Shown here: positions 15,498-24,524 of the stretch, one piece after another
How the letters are laid out: the number at the start of each line of letters is the position of its first letter
Position numbering within the stretch: the first letter of the stretch is position 1
Assembly (NCBI GenBank): GCA_964490015.1
Contig: CAZBBA010000009.1
Location: 15,517-79,516, forward strand
DNA from: Perlabentimonas sp964490015
Lineage (GTDB): Bacteria > Bacteroidota > Bacteroidia > Bacteroidales > Tenuifilaceae
Direction: 5' to 3'
Length of the DNA: 64,000 bases
The notes under the pieces: generated by a model
Seen by the model: only the letters and a program-made list of their open reading frames with translations
Database searches by the model: none
What the model was told of the DNA's origin: nothing
Program-made: the position numbers and the translations under genes

Positions 15498-18400
15498 ATG
15501 AGTACAAAAGGGAATAAGTTTGGCGCGTTTAAGGGTGTGTTCACTCCATCGATACTCACAATTCTTGGTGTAATCATGTACCTACGATTACCCTGGATTG
15601 TTGGGCAGGCTGGGCTATGGGCTACTCTTGGAATTGTTTTGGTAGCCCACATTATTTCGGCTACTACGGGTTTAAGCGTGGCAAGCATAGCCACCGATAA
15701 GAAAGTGGAGACAGGCGGTACTTACTACATGATTTCACGCAGCCTTGGATTGCCCATTGGTGGAACATTGGGTCTTGCCCTATTTGTTGGGCTTTCGTTT
15801 AGTGTTAGCTTATATCTTATCGGTTTTGCCGAAACGCTGCTAACAGCGTTTGGTGTGGAGGCTACTCTAAATGCAATTCGTATTACGGGTGCCACAACGC
15901 TACTACTAGTGACCATAATCACCTTTATTAGCACCAATTTGGCGCTTAAAATGCAGTTTGTTATTCTGGCGGTACTTCTGATGTCGTTGGTGTCAATAGT
16001 TTTGGGAAAACACGATATGGCTCCTCAAACTGCATTAAGCGGATCGGCCGTAAATTCACTCCCCTGGATTGCACTGTTCGCCATCTTCTTCCCGGCTGTT
16101 ACCGGCTTTGAAGCGGGAGTTTCAATGTCGGGCGATTTGGCAAATCCCAAAAAATCGATTCCACTGGGAACCATTTCTGCAATTATTGTGGGATTGGTGG
16201 TGTATATTGGTCTAGTATTATTCTTTTCATACACTGTCGATCGGAATGCGTTAATAAACGATTCTGGTATTCTCCTAAATATATCCTTTTATTCTCCCCT
16301 TGTGGTAGCGGGTATTTGGGGGGCTACGCTTTCATCTGCATTTGGGAGTATCCTAGGTGCACCCCGTATACTTCAGGCTACCGCCATCGACCGTATTACC
16401 CCCAAAATATTTGCAAAAGGAGTTGGTGCGGGTAACGAGCCGCGCAATGCGCTGTTGCTAACTTTTATGATTGCACTCGTAGGAATCCTAATCGGTGAGC
16501 TTAACGTAATTGCCCGCGTGGTCTCCATATTCTTTATTATTACATACGGATTTCTAAATTTAACCTGCGCCATCGAGAATTGGGCTGGCTCCGACTTCAG
16601 GCCATCGTTCCGAATACCTGCCTGGATAAGTATAATTGGAGCTATTGCCTGTTTTGTGGTGATGATCCAACTCGATTTTGCAGCTATGGTTGGGGCAACC
16701 ATTCTGCTCGGATCCATTTTTCTGTTCCTAAAGCGCAAGGAGTTGCGTTTGCAAACCGGCGATACGTGGGGTGGAATTTGGGCTTCGATGGTTAAGTATG
16801 GCCTTTTTAAACTGTCCCTATCAACAACCCGAAACCAACGAAACTGGCGTCCCAACATTATCCTGTTCAGCGGCGGGGCAAAAGCGCGGCCCCATCTAAT
16901 CGATTTAGGGCGAATACTAGTTGGTAAGCAGGGCGTATTTACAAATTTTGAACTGGTTGAAAGTCCTCAAAACGATGATCTTTTTGATCAGCCTGCTTCG
17001 GCTAGTACCGAGATTGATCATCGTGGGAAAAGCGTTATTACCCGAAAACACAATTGCAACAATGTGTACGATGGGATGCAAATGATTGCCCGTGTTTATG
17101 GTTTTACTGGCTTTGAGCCCAATACCATACTTATGGGGTGGGGTAAAAACTCAAAGGATCACCAAAGGTTTTGTCAGACAGCGAGTCTGCTCACCAAACT
17201 AGATTACAATCAGGTATACTACAACCATCCTACAACTGAAATATCATCAAAGCCAAACCGAATAGATATTTGGTGGAATGGTAATAGTAGGAATTTGAAC
17301 TTTGGGCTAAGCCTACTAAAGTACATAACCACCGATAACGATTGGCGTACTGCAACTGTTCGGTTGATGATTATTAACTACAATAGCGTAAAAACCGACA
17401 GTATCTACGCCTTGGCCAGTCAGACACTCGACAACTCGAGGTTACTGGGCAGTGTAAAGGTTATTAATAATGCAGTGGAGAAAATCGCCGAGGAGGAGAT
17501 TATCAAACGCGAATCGGCCGATGCAAGCATGGTTCTTGTTGAGTCAAACCAATCGAAGTATAGCGATTACAATGCATGGATCGACTACGTTAATAAAGTT
17601 ACTGATCTTCCCTGCTCGTCGCTGATTATTGAGGGCAACAGCTCCTTTGAGCACATTAACGCCTTCACTATCCCCGAGGTAAAATCACTGGAGTTTCAGG
17701 AGAGTTTGCCCGAATCGGCCTTGTCGGTTGTCGAGCAGATATCTTATCCACCCAAAGAGCTACTTGCGGGCGAAATCCAAAAGATTGCAGCATCATTGGA
17801 GCAAATTCAGCACGATTTTACCGAAAACTCCATCCTATCGGTTCAGAAACACCTTGCCGATGCTAACGACGAAATGAGAGGATTGTGCATGTGGCTATTA
17901 GGTGCAGTTGAGAAAGGTTTATCGTTGGCCGATCTATCGCAAAAAAAAGCGATGATGAGGAAAGCCCTTGCAGAATTCACGTTTCAGGCTAAAAGCAAGT
18001 TAAACGATTTTACCTCTCAGCAATTAGCCGTGGGGCAAAGCGAATTGGAACAGGCTCTTAAGGTTTACCAACTTAAAACAGAGGAAACCTTAAGCATGCT
18101 ACCCGATAAACTGTTAGTTGGATTTTCGCGCTCGGAGTTGGTGGTTAAGAGAACAGACCCATTTAGGGTGAGATTTGCAAAAATGATGTTGATTTCACGC
18201 GGGACTTTCTTGGGTTGGCCCATGAACAGGAGAGTTGAACTCCAAAAAGCGTCGAGATTGTTTTTGCACGATAATAGAGTTGAGGATTTCAACGATTTCT
18301 TTACTCTGTTTGGACTCTCCTCGTACCGGTATGTTTCCAACTTGCGCAAAATCTTACTCGATTTCGGAAATACCATTGAGCATCCCACGCATAATCAGTC

Positions 18401-20645
18401 TCTTACTAAAGAGGATGTTGGTAACATCAAACAGGACTTTACAAATCAACTAGACGATATTTATACCGACTTTTGCAACTCGAACAAGCAAAATGTTGCC
18501 ATGCTTAAGGGAACGCTCCTTAACAATTTGCAGCGTTTAAGTTTTGTTCTGGGAAAACCTGAGTCAAGCCTTTTGTTACGACCATACCAGCGTTTGGTTA
18601 GAAAGAAAAGCGCATCAGCCCCCGACATTGAGAGTGCTCCTCAGGTTTGGTATACAAACCTTAAACTATACGTGGGCAAAGTACATGTGGAGTACCTGCT
18701 GATGTCGCTTAAGTACCGATTCTCCATAAAGATTGGCCGACAGGTTGATGAGCTAAATGCCTGGACCAAGAATAACCTCTTTAAGTCGATAGAACAGGCA
18801 CGTTTGCTCCTTAGCGAATTGAAGACCTCTAATGAAATTCACGACATATCGCCTCTATTAAAGCGGATGAACGGACTTGGCCGACCCTCTATGCAAAATC
18901 GTTTCGAGGATCTTTTCCGCGAGGTGAGCGAGGTGGTTACCGAACTTCCTGAGGATGTAGAGGTGAACAGCGATCAGTTTTTTAGCGATTTGGATAAAGG
19001 CTTGTTTGTGCTAAGCGATTCTCGCAGCATACCGTTAAGGCGCAAAGTTGAACTCTACGTGGGGATGGAGTTTGTGAGCAAAGCTAGGGTTGCTATGGAA
19101 GCCGTTTCCGATTCGCTCAAAACCTCGTCCGATAAGCTAAGGGATAGGATTCGGCTTGCCGCTTTTAATATAGAGAATATTGTCTCCAACGACGATAATC
19201 TTTCCACTGAACCTACAGTAGTAACTAATCAGCGAAATAAGTTGTTTGGTGAACTTCTCAGGGAGATTAATGTGGAGGAACAAAGGATTACCGCTGCAAT
19301 TCAGGACTTTGAGCGAAATCTAAGTCAATTTCTCCAGGCCTCGCTTGAACCTCTCCAGCAGATTGTCCACACCAAGCTGGTAACCGATCCTAAGTCGAGG
19401 GGTAAAAGTAAAACCCACAAATCGTTTGGATGGTTTTCACAAGTTTTTAAGAATATAGGCAATTTTACCAACAGGCAGCTGGTTTCCATTCTTTACTCCC
19501 AAAGCGAAGGCTTAATGTTGGCCAAACGATTAACCCAACTCGAAAAGGATGAGAAGTTAAGTAACCAGTCCATTCAAGATGTTTTAATGAATTTGTCGGG
19601 CGTATGGGAGGTACAAAAAAAGATACCATTTTACTATGCCAACTTGTTTTCGGGCAGCACAACACTTAATCGTGAACTTTGGATAAATAGACCCCATGAA
19701 CAGGGCATTGCCGAGCAGATTGCTAGCCGTTACAGAAAAGGTTTTTCCGGCGGATTACTGGTTACAGGTATGCGAAATGCAGGCAAAACCACGCTCTCCA
19801 AGTTTATTGCAAAGGCATACTTTCCACAGTATAGCCTCCATGTTATAAGAGCTCCTCTTGGCGGCTCTGCAAGCCTCGATGTGTTTAACGAGGCGCTGCG
19901 AAAAGCCCTGAAAATAGATGGAGATCCATACGCTTATTTGCGTTCTCTATCTCAACACAAGGTTTTTATTATTAATGATCTCGAGCTTTGGTGGGAGCGG
20001 CACGAGGATGGCCTAAGCGTTCTGCACCAAATTGTTGAGTTTATCGAAACCTTTGGCTCATCACATTTTTTCATTATCAACTGCAATAGCCTTGCCTACC
20101 AGTTAATCAATCGGGTTGTGAAATTCGATTACGTATTTATTGGTCGCATCGATTGCCAGCCTTTCGATGCTAAAGAATTGAAGGATTTGGTAATGTCGCG
20201 GCATCATACCGGTGGGCTTAGCTTAGTTCTAAATGGTAAGGCCGAGAGCGAACTCTCGGAGTGGAATTTTGCCAGGCTTTTCAACAAGTTCTTTAATATT
20301 ACAAGTGGCAATCCCGGGTATACACTTCAGCTGTGGCTGAAAAGCATTAATCGATTGTCGGCTAAAACAGTATACGTTAAAACCCCCACAATGCCAAATA
20401 CCGCAAATCTTGGTAATATCGACGAAGAACTGTTAATCACGATTCTTCAGCTTATTATACATCGTAGATCCAATTCAGCCCGATTGGCGCGAGCGCTTAG
20501 GTTGTCGGAGCAAAAGGTAGAATCGCTTTTAGTAGAGATGAAAAGAGCGGGATTAGCGGAGGAACGATTCTCTAAAGTATATGCTGTGAATAGCCTACTT
20601 GAACCCTACCTGCTCGAGGTTTTAAAGGATAAAGGTTTTTGTTAA
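15498..20645 (+). CDS. Cation-chloride-cotransporter-like permease fused to a large helical region and a P-loop NTPase
   Basis: 1,715 residues from the ATG at 15498; an in-frame ATG at 15402 would add a poorly fitting hydrophobic leader. Residues ~10-445 form about 12 membrane helices of SLC12/APC type: MYLRLPWIVGQAG, GGTYYMISRSLG, FFPAVTGFEAGVSMSGDL and ILGAPRILQA parallel Na-K-Cl/K-Cl cotransporters. A cytosolic domain follows whose start (NIILFSGGAKARPHLIDLGR) matches the SLC12 C-terminal domain. Residues ~780-1390 are mostly alpha-helical and unrecognised. Then comes an NTPase with Walker A GMRNAGKTT (about 1424-1432) and a Walker-B-like VFIINDLELWW (near 1490). A winged-helix-like tail (about 1640-1715, LARALRLSEQKVESLLVEMKRAGL) ends the protein. 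An MscS-type gene follows at 20665. Electroneutral ion uptake or export gated by nucleotide is inferred. Confidence 0.8.
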   Translation: MSTKGNKFGAFKGVFTPSILTILGVIMYLRLPWIVGQAGLWATLGIVLVAHIISATTGLSVASIATDKKVETGGTYYMISRSLGLPIGGTLGLALFVGLSFSVSLYLIGFAETLLTAFGVEATLNAIRITGATTLLLVTIITFISTNLALKMQFVILAVLLMSLVSIVLGKHDMAPQTALSGSAVNSLPWIALFAIFFPAVTGFEAGVSMSGDLANPKKSIPLGTISAIIVGLVVYIGLVLFFSYTVDRNALINDSGILLNISFYSPLVVAGIWGATLSSAFGSILGAPRILQATAIDRITPKIFAKGVGAGNEPRNALLLTFMIALVGILIGELNVIARVVSIFFIITYGFLNLTCAIENWAGSDFRPSFRIPAWISIIGAIACFVVMIQLDFAAMVGATILLGSIFLFLKRKELRLQTGDTWGGIWASMVKYGLFKLSLSTTRNQRNWRPNIILFSGGAKARPHLIDLGRILVGKQGVFTNFELVESPQNDDLFDQPASASTEIDHRGKSVITRKHNCNNVYDGMQMIARVYGFTGFEPNTILMGWGKNSKDHQRFCQTASLLTKLDYNQVYYNHPTTEISSKPNRIDIWWNGNSRNLNFGLSLLKYITTDNDWRTATVRLMIINYNSVKTDSIYALASQTLDNSRLLGSVKVINNAVEKIAEEEIIKRESADASMVLVESNQSKYSDYNAWIDYVNKVTDLPCSSLIIEGNSSFEHINAFTIPEVKSLEFQESLPESALSVVEQISYPPKELLAGEIQKIAASLEQIQHDFTENSILSVQKHLADANDEMRGLCMWLLGAVEKGLSLADLSQKKAMMRKALAEFTFQAKSKLNDFTSQQLAVGQSELEQALKVYQLKTEETLSMLPDKLLVGFSRSELVVKRTDPFRVRFAKMMLISRGTFLGWPMNRRVELQKASRLFLHDNRVEDFNDFFTLFGLSSYRYVSNLRKILLDFGNTIEHPTHNQSLTKEDVGNIKQDFTNQLDDIYTDFCNSNKQNVAMLKGTLLNNLQRLSFVLGKPESSLLLRPYQRLVRKKSASAPDIESAPQVWYTNLKLYVGKVHVEYLLMSLKYRFSIKIGRQVDELNAWTKNNLFKSIEQARLLLSELKTSNEIHDISPLLKRMNGLGRPSMQNRFEDLFREVSEVVTELPEDVEVNSDQFFSDLDKGLFVLSDSRSIPLRRKVELYVGMEFVSKARVAMEAVSDSLKTSSDKLRDRIRLAAFNIENIVSNDDNLSTEPTVVTNQRNKLFGELLREINVEEQRITAAIQDFERNLSQFLQASLEPLQQIVHTKLVTDPKSRGKSKTHKSFGWFSQVFKNIGNFTNRQLVSILYSQSEGLMLAKRLTQLEKDEKLSNQSIQDVLMNLSGVWEVQKKIPFYYANLFSGSTTLNRELWINRPHEQGIAEQIASRYRKGFSGGLLVTGMRNAGKTTLSKFIAKAYFPQYSLHVIRAPLGGSASLDVFNEALRKALKIDGDPYAYLRSLSQHKVFIINDLELWWERHEDGLSVLHQIVEFIETFGSSHFFIINCNSLAYQLINRVVKFDYVFIGRIDCQPFDAKELKDLVMSRHHTGGLSLVLNGKAESELSEWNFARLFNKFFNITSGNPGYTLQLWLKSINRLSAKTVYVKTPTMPNTANLGNIDEELLITILQLIIHRRSNSARLARALRLSEQKVESLLVEMKRAGLAEERFSKVYAVNSLLEPYLLEVLKDKGFC

Positions 20646-20664
20646 TTTGTTAATTTGCTGGGCC

Positions 20665-21363
20665 ATGAAGATATATTTCCTGTTTTTCGCCTTTGGGCTA
20701 TTTCTAGTTCTGCGGTTTTCCTCGCGAATCCTTAACACCATTTCAGCAAAGCAGAACTTACGCCGTGTACTGCTGAGGATTTTTCCTTTTTTTGAGTTTT
20801 TGATTTGGCTAGTAGTTGGGCTGTGGGGCCTAAACCTATTTCTTAGCGAGTACACATTTTACGCTACGCTTATTGTTGCTATTGTACTTGTTTTGACTGT
20901 TATTATTGGGTGGTATTTTCTTCGTGATTTTGTGGCAGGTGTAATCCTTAAAACCGAGGTTCCCTTCGAAATTAACCAGCATGTTAAAACAACTACCCAT
21001 GCAGGGTTTATCCGCAAAGCGGGTTATAGGAGTATTGAGCTAATTGATGACAAGGGGGAGAGCATTAAAATTCCCTACTCACAGCTATCGTCTAGCTCGT
21101 TTACAGTTGTCGATAATAATGCCAGCCTCCAAGGACACGAGGTGATGCTTAAGGTAAAATCCCATATTTTATTTGATGATCTTAGCAGTAGTATTAAGCA
21201 ATCTCTATTATTGTTACCTTGGGTGTCGGTAAAAAGGGAACCCACCATTAAGGAGGTTGAGCATAGCGATGATTATTCCGTTGTCGCTGTTTTCTTTCAC
21301 ACTATTGGGAAAGAGTCCCACTCAAAAGTTACGCACTTCCTAAGGAGTAAGTTTGAGGTGTAA
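20665..21363 (+). CDS. MscS-type small-conductance mechanosensitive channel
   Basis: A 232-residue membrane protein with three predicted helices (about 3-20, 41-62 and 66-88). The pore-lining helix runs into RDFVAGVILKTEVPFEINQHV, equivalent to the MscS TM3/beta-domain junction. The beta domain follows (AGFIRKAGYRSIELIDDKGESIKIPYSQL), then a short alpha/beta C-terminus. MscS channels open under membrane tension to release osmolytes. Several conserved MscS residues differ, for example there is no PFxxGD motif, so it may be a divergent subfamily. The ATG at 20665 was preferred to 20647, which would add six residues. It starts 19 bases after the cotransporter-NTPase gene, so co-transcription and a shared osmotic or ionic role are likely. 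Confidence 0.75.
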   Translation: MKIYFLFFAFGLFLVLRFSSRILNTISAKQNLRRVLLRIFPFFEFLIWLVVGLWGLNLFLSEYTFYATLIVAIVLVLTVIIGWYFLRDFVAGVILKTEVPFEINQHVKTTTHAGFIRKAGYRSIELIDDKGESIKIPYSQLSSSSFTVVDNNASLQGHEVMLKVKSHILFDDLSSSIKQSLLLLPWVSVKREPTIKEVEHSDDYSVVAVFFHTIGKESHSKVTHFLRSKFEV

Positions 21364-21473
21364 AGGATTAATGCAATTTTATGTTTTTGTGCAAATCATC
21401 TTTTTTTTAGTTCAACATTTCAGCGTCTTTATGTGTTACTTCAATTGAAATACTAAATGAATACGAAGAATCG

Positions 21474-22739
21474 ATGAGTACAATTGAAATAGCTTTACCC
21501 GCCATGGGCGAGGGGATAATTGAGGCCACCATTACTCGATGGCTTGTTGCCGTTGGCGATCAGGTATCCGAGGATCAGTCTCTGGTCGAAATTGCAACCG
21601 ATAAGGTTGATTCCGAAATTCCATCCCCAGTATCGGGAAAAGTTAAGGAGTTCCTTTTTAAGGAGGGTGATACTCCGCAGGTTGGACAAGTAATTGCAAT
21701 TATTGAGGTAGAAGGTGAGGGTGTGGCAGCTAGTGCTTCTCCAAAAATTACTGAAACTGATTCTGGCAAACCACTTCAAGTAGCCGCTGAAGAAGTAGAA
21801 GCAGTTGAAAATGTCTCAGAAGATAAAGAAACTGTTAGCCTTCCGGGCTTAAGTCCATTGGTGCGAAGCATAGCAAAAAAGGAAGGCATTAGCCCGAGCG
21901 AGCTCGATCAGGTAAAGGGTACCGGTTTAAATAGCCGAATTACCCGCGACGATATTCTATCCTACATTGCCCGTCGGAGTAAGGTTGTCGAAAAGCCAAA
22001 GGCTTCAGCGAAAGCACAACCCGATGTGGAAACAGGCGAAAGGGTTGAGGTGGTTCACATGGATAGAATGCGCAAGCTAATTGCCGACCACATGGTGATG
22101 TCGAAACAAACATCAGCTCATGTAACCTCATTCATCGAAGCCGATGTTACAAATCTTGTAAATTGGCGAAATGCTCAGAAGGTTGCCTTCGAAAAAAGGG
22201 AAGGGCATAAGCTAACCTTAACCCCCCTCTTTGTTGAGGCCGCTGCAAAAGCACTTAAGGAGTTTCCCGTGGTGAATAGCTCTGTTGATGGCGATAAAAT
22301 TTTGCTAAAGCGCGACATCAATATTGGCCTTGCTGCTGCACTTCCCAACGGCAATCTTATAGTCCCAGTAATAAAAAATGCCGATAAGTTAAACCTGGTT
22401 GGACTTGCAGAAAAAGTAAACGATTTAGCCCTTCGTGCCCGAAACAACAAGCTACAACCCGATGAGATCCAAGGTGGAACCTTTACCATTACCAACCTTG
22501 GTATGTTCGATACACTAACGGGCACACCAATAATCAACCAGCCACAGGTGGCCATTCTGGCCATTGGCGCCATTACCAAACGAGTGGTTGTGGTTGAAAC
22601 ACCTGTGGGTGATTCGCTGGCCATTAGGCAGATGGCCATGTTATCCCTTTCGTACGATCACAGGGTTGTTGATGGAGCCCTTGGAGGAATGTTCCTTATG
22701 GCTGTTCGCGATAACCTTCAGGGGTTTGTAGGTTTTTGA
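21474..22739 (+). CDS. Dihydrolipoamide acyltransferase (E2) of a 2-oxoacid dehydrogenase complex
   Basis: A 421-residue E2 core enzyme. The lipoyl domain (about 2-77) carries the lipoylated lysine K44 in the motif TDKVDSE. A Glu/Val-rich flexible linker follows. The peripheral subunit-binding domain (about 127-166, LSPLVRSIAKKEGISPSELDQVKGTG) holds E1/E3. The catalytic domain (about 195-421) ends with SYDHRVVDG, supplying H396 and D400. It transfers acyl groups from lipoate to CoA. The sequence looks closer to branched-chain or generic E2 than to classical pyruvate E2; this is uncertain. Its E1 partner may be the partial gene at 1-1023. It begins 110 bases after the MscS gene and probably has its own promoter. 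Confidence 0.93.
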   Translation: MSTIEIALPAMGEGIIEATITRWLVAVGDQVSEDQSLVEIATDKVDSEIPSPVSGKVKEFLFKEGDTPQVGQVIAIIEVEGEGVAASASPKITETDSGKPLQVAAEEVEAVENVSEDKETVSLPGLSPLVRSIAKKEGISPSELDQVKGTGLNSRITRDDILSYIARRSKVVEKPKASAKAQPDVETGERVEVVHMDRMRKLIADHMVMSKQTSAHVTSFIEADVTNLVNWRNAQKVAFEKREGHKLTLTPLFVEAAAKALKEFPVVNSSVDGDKILLKRDINIGLAAALPNGNLIVPVIKNADKLNLVGLAEKVNDLALRARNNKLQPDEIQGGTFTITNLGMFDTLTGTPIINQPQVAILAIGAITKRVVVVETPVGDSLAIRQMAMLSLSYDHRVVDGALGGMFLMAVRDNLQGFVGF

Positions 22740-22919
22740 TCGAAAGGTTTTCGGTTTTAATAGTCCAATGACCTATATCAACCTCCCAAAAAGATGCGAG
22801 ACCAAATATCCTATGTAAATTTGCAAACAGCAATATTAACTTTTACGTATCCAAATACATAGGTTCGTCGTTTAATATTATATGTTGGCCTAAGTCCTTC
22901 AATAATTTTGGAGTTAGTT

Positions 22920-22950
22920 TTTGCTAAATGTATATTTTTTGTTTACTTTG
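22920..22950 (+). promoter_or_regulatory. Candidate promoter of the first TPR/PD40 gene
   Basis: TTTG (22920-22923) is followed after 19 bases by TTACTTTG (22943-22950), one mismatch from TAnnTTTG. Transcription would start about 65 bases before the ATG at 23024. A further TAAATTTG (22816-22823) lies upstream without a clear -33 partner. Confidence 0.5.
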
Positions 22951-23023
22951 ACAACGAAATCTGTTTGTCGGTGAATGATTTGATGAAGTTTGTTTAGGAT
23001 TAAGCAGTTTTTAATAGTTGTTG

Positions 23024-24367
23024 ATGAGAAAAATTTTACACTTAACCATTTTTTCTTTACTGCTCTCCATGTCGGTACAGGCTCAACGAGCCTCGTACTT
23101 TAGGCGTTTGTTTGTTGATGCCGAGTATTACTTTCTTTATGAGGACTACCGCGATGCCCTGCCGTTTTACCTTGAACTCCACAATGCTTACCCCGATAAT
23201 GCGAACATATCGTATCGCATAGGGCTTTGCTATCTTAATATCCCCAACGAGAAGCATAAATCAATACCCTTCTTCGAGAAAGCCTCAAAATCGATAACCC
23301 AATCATATAACGAGGGTTACTTCACTGAGACCCAAGCGCCACGCGAGGTTTACCTACATTATGGCCGAGCGCTTAGAATCCGGAACGAGTTTCAGAAATC
23401 GAGCAATGCATTTACAAAGTATTCCAGTTTACTTACCGATGCCGATAGTGTTGCAAAGTCAGTTGTTACTAAGGAGTTATTATCGCTTGCACTTGCGCAA
23501 GATTTTATGGAGAATCCTATTACAGTTAAGTTTACTTCTGCTGGTCGAAACGTGAATACCCGGTTTTCTGAAATAAATCCTGTTGTTTCGGGCGACTCCA
23601 GCATGATGGTCTACACCTCGGTGCAGCAATTCTACAATGCGATTATGGTTGCGAACAAACGTGCTAAGGTTTGGACTTTACCCCTTAGCATCAACAGCCA
23701 AATTCTTGCCGACGGAATAATTAGCACAGTGGGAATGTCAGCCGATGGGTTTACGGTTCTTTTCTCGCGAAACGACAACGACGTTTTCAACCTTTACACC
23801 AGCAAGTACGATCCAGTAAAGGATCAGTGGGGATCCATAAGCCGATTACCCAAAGAGATTAACAGCCGTAACTGGGAGAATTACGCTTCCTTTAGCCCAA
23901 CGGGCGATACAATATACTTTTCAAGTAACCGCCCAGGAGGGGCAGGTGGATTCGATCTATACCAATCCGTTCGAACGCCAACGGGATGGTCGGTTGCGGT
24001 GAACCTAGGCGGAGTAATAAACACGCCATTCGATGAAATTGCCCCCACTGTTTCGTCCGATGGAAAGCGCCTATTCTTCTCATCCAAAGGGCATGGAACA
24101 ATGGGCGGATACGATATTTTTGTGTCCGAGATGGTGAATGGCCGGTGGGGAAGGCCTGTAAATCTCCGGTATCCCATTAATACTACCGATGACGATGTGT
24201 TCTTCTTCCCAATTAGCAATGGGTCGTCGGGGTATGTTTCGCGTGTTTTGCCTCAAAGTTTTGGCGAGAACGACATATACCTTTTGGAGTTCGATTTGGA
24301 CAGCCTAATTAAGGCGAACCGCAGACCTGAGTTTCTGTCCCCACTAATTGATGCGACTGGGTACTAA
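23024..24367 (+). CDS. Exported TPR/PD40-repeat protein (PorE-like N-terminal architecture, short form)
   Basis: A 447-residue exported protein. The signal peptide (about 1-20, ending SVQAQ) is followed by TPR helices (about 25-145; YFLYEDYRDALPFYLELHNAYPDNANISYRIGLCYL). Four to five beta-propeller-type PD40 units (about 160-420) include FSPTGDTIYFSSNRPGGAGGFDLY and VSSDGKRLFFSSKGHGTMGGYDIF. This is the N-terminal architecture of PorE/OmpA-family proteins of the type IX secretion and gliding machinery, but the usual carboxypeptidase-regulatory and OmpA domains are missing. It is paralogous to the next gene and to the gene at 44771. The start at 23024 (ATG, MRKILHL) follows two TTG codons. A role in the periplasm or at the inner face of the outer membrane is inferred. 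Confidence 0.75.
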   Translation: MRKILHLTIFSLLLSMSVQAQRASYFRRLFVDAEYYFLYEDYRDALPFYLELHNAYPDNANISYRIGLCYLNIPNEKHKSIPFFEKASKSITQSYNEGYFTETQAPREVYLHYGRALRIRNEFQKSSNAFTKYSSLLTDADSVAKSVVTKELLSLALAQDFMENPITVKFTSAGRNVNTRFSEINPVVSGDSSMMVYTSVQQFYNAIMVANKRAKVWTLPLSINSQILADGIISTVGMSADGFTVLFSRNDNDVFNLYTSKYDPVKDQWGSISRLPKEINSRNWENYASFSPTGDTIYFSSNRPGGAGGFDLYQSVRTPTGWSVAVNLGGVINTPFDEIAPTVSSDGKRLFFSSKGHGTMGGYDIFVSEMVNGRWGRPVNLRYPINTTDDDVFFFPISNGSSGYVSRVLPQSFGENDIYLLEFDLDSLIKANRRPEFLSPLIDATGY

Positions 24368-24524
24368 GGTCTACTCTCTACTTTTTTTCTGTCGTTTCAC
24401 ATCTCGTTATCACAGTGCAGCAACGGATTAGCTGTAATTCCAGTTATTGTTGCTATACTATCCGTATTAGCGAATGCGAAAAATTATTATATTTGATCTA
24501 ATTTTCAGAAATTCAAATAAATCA

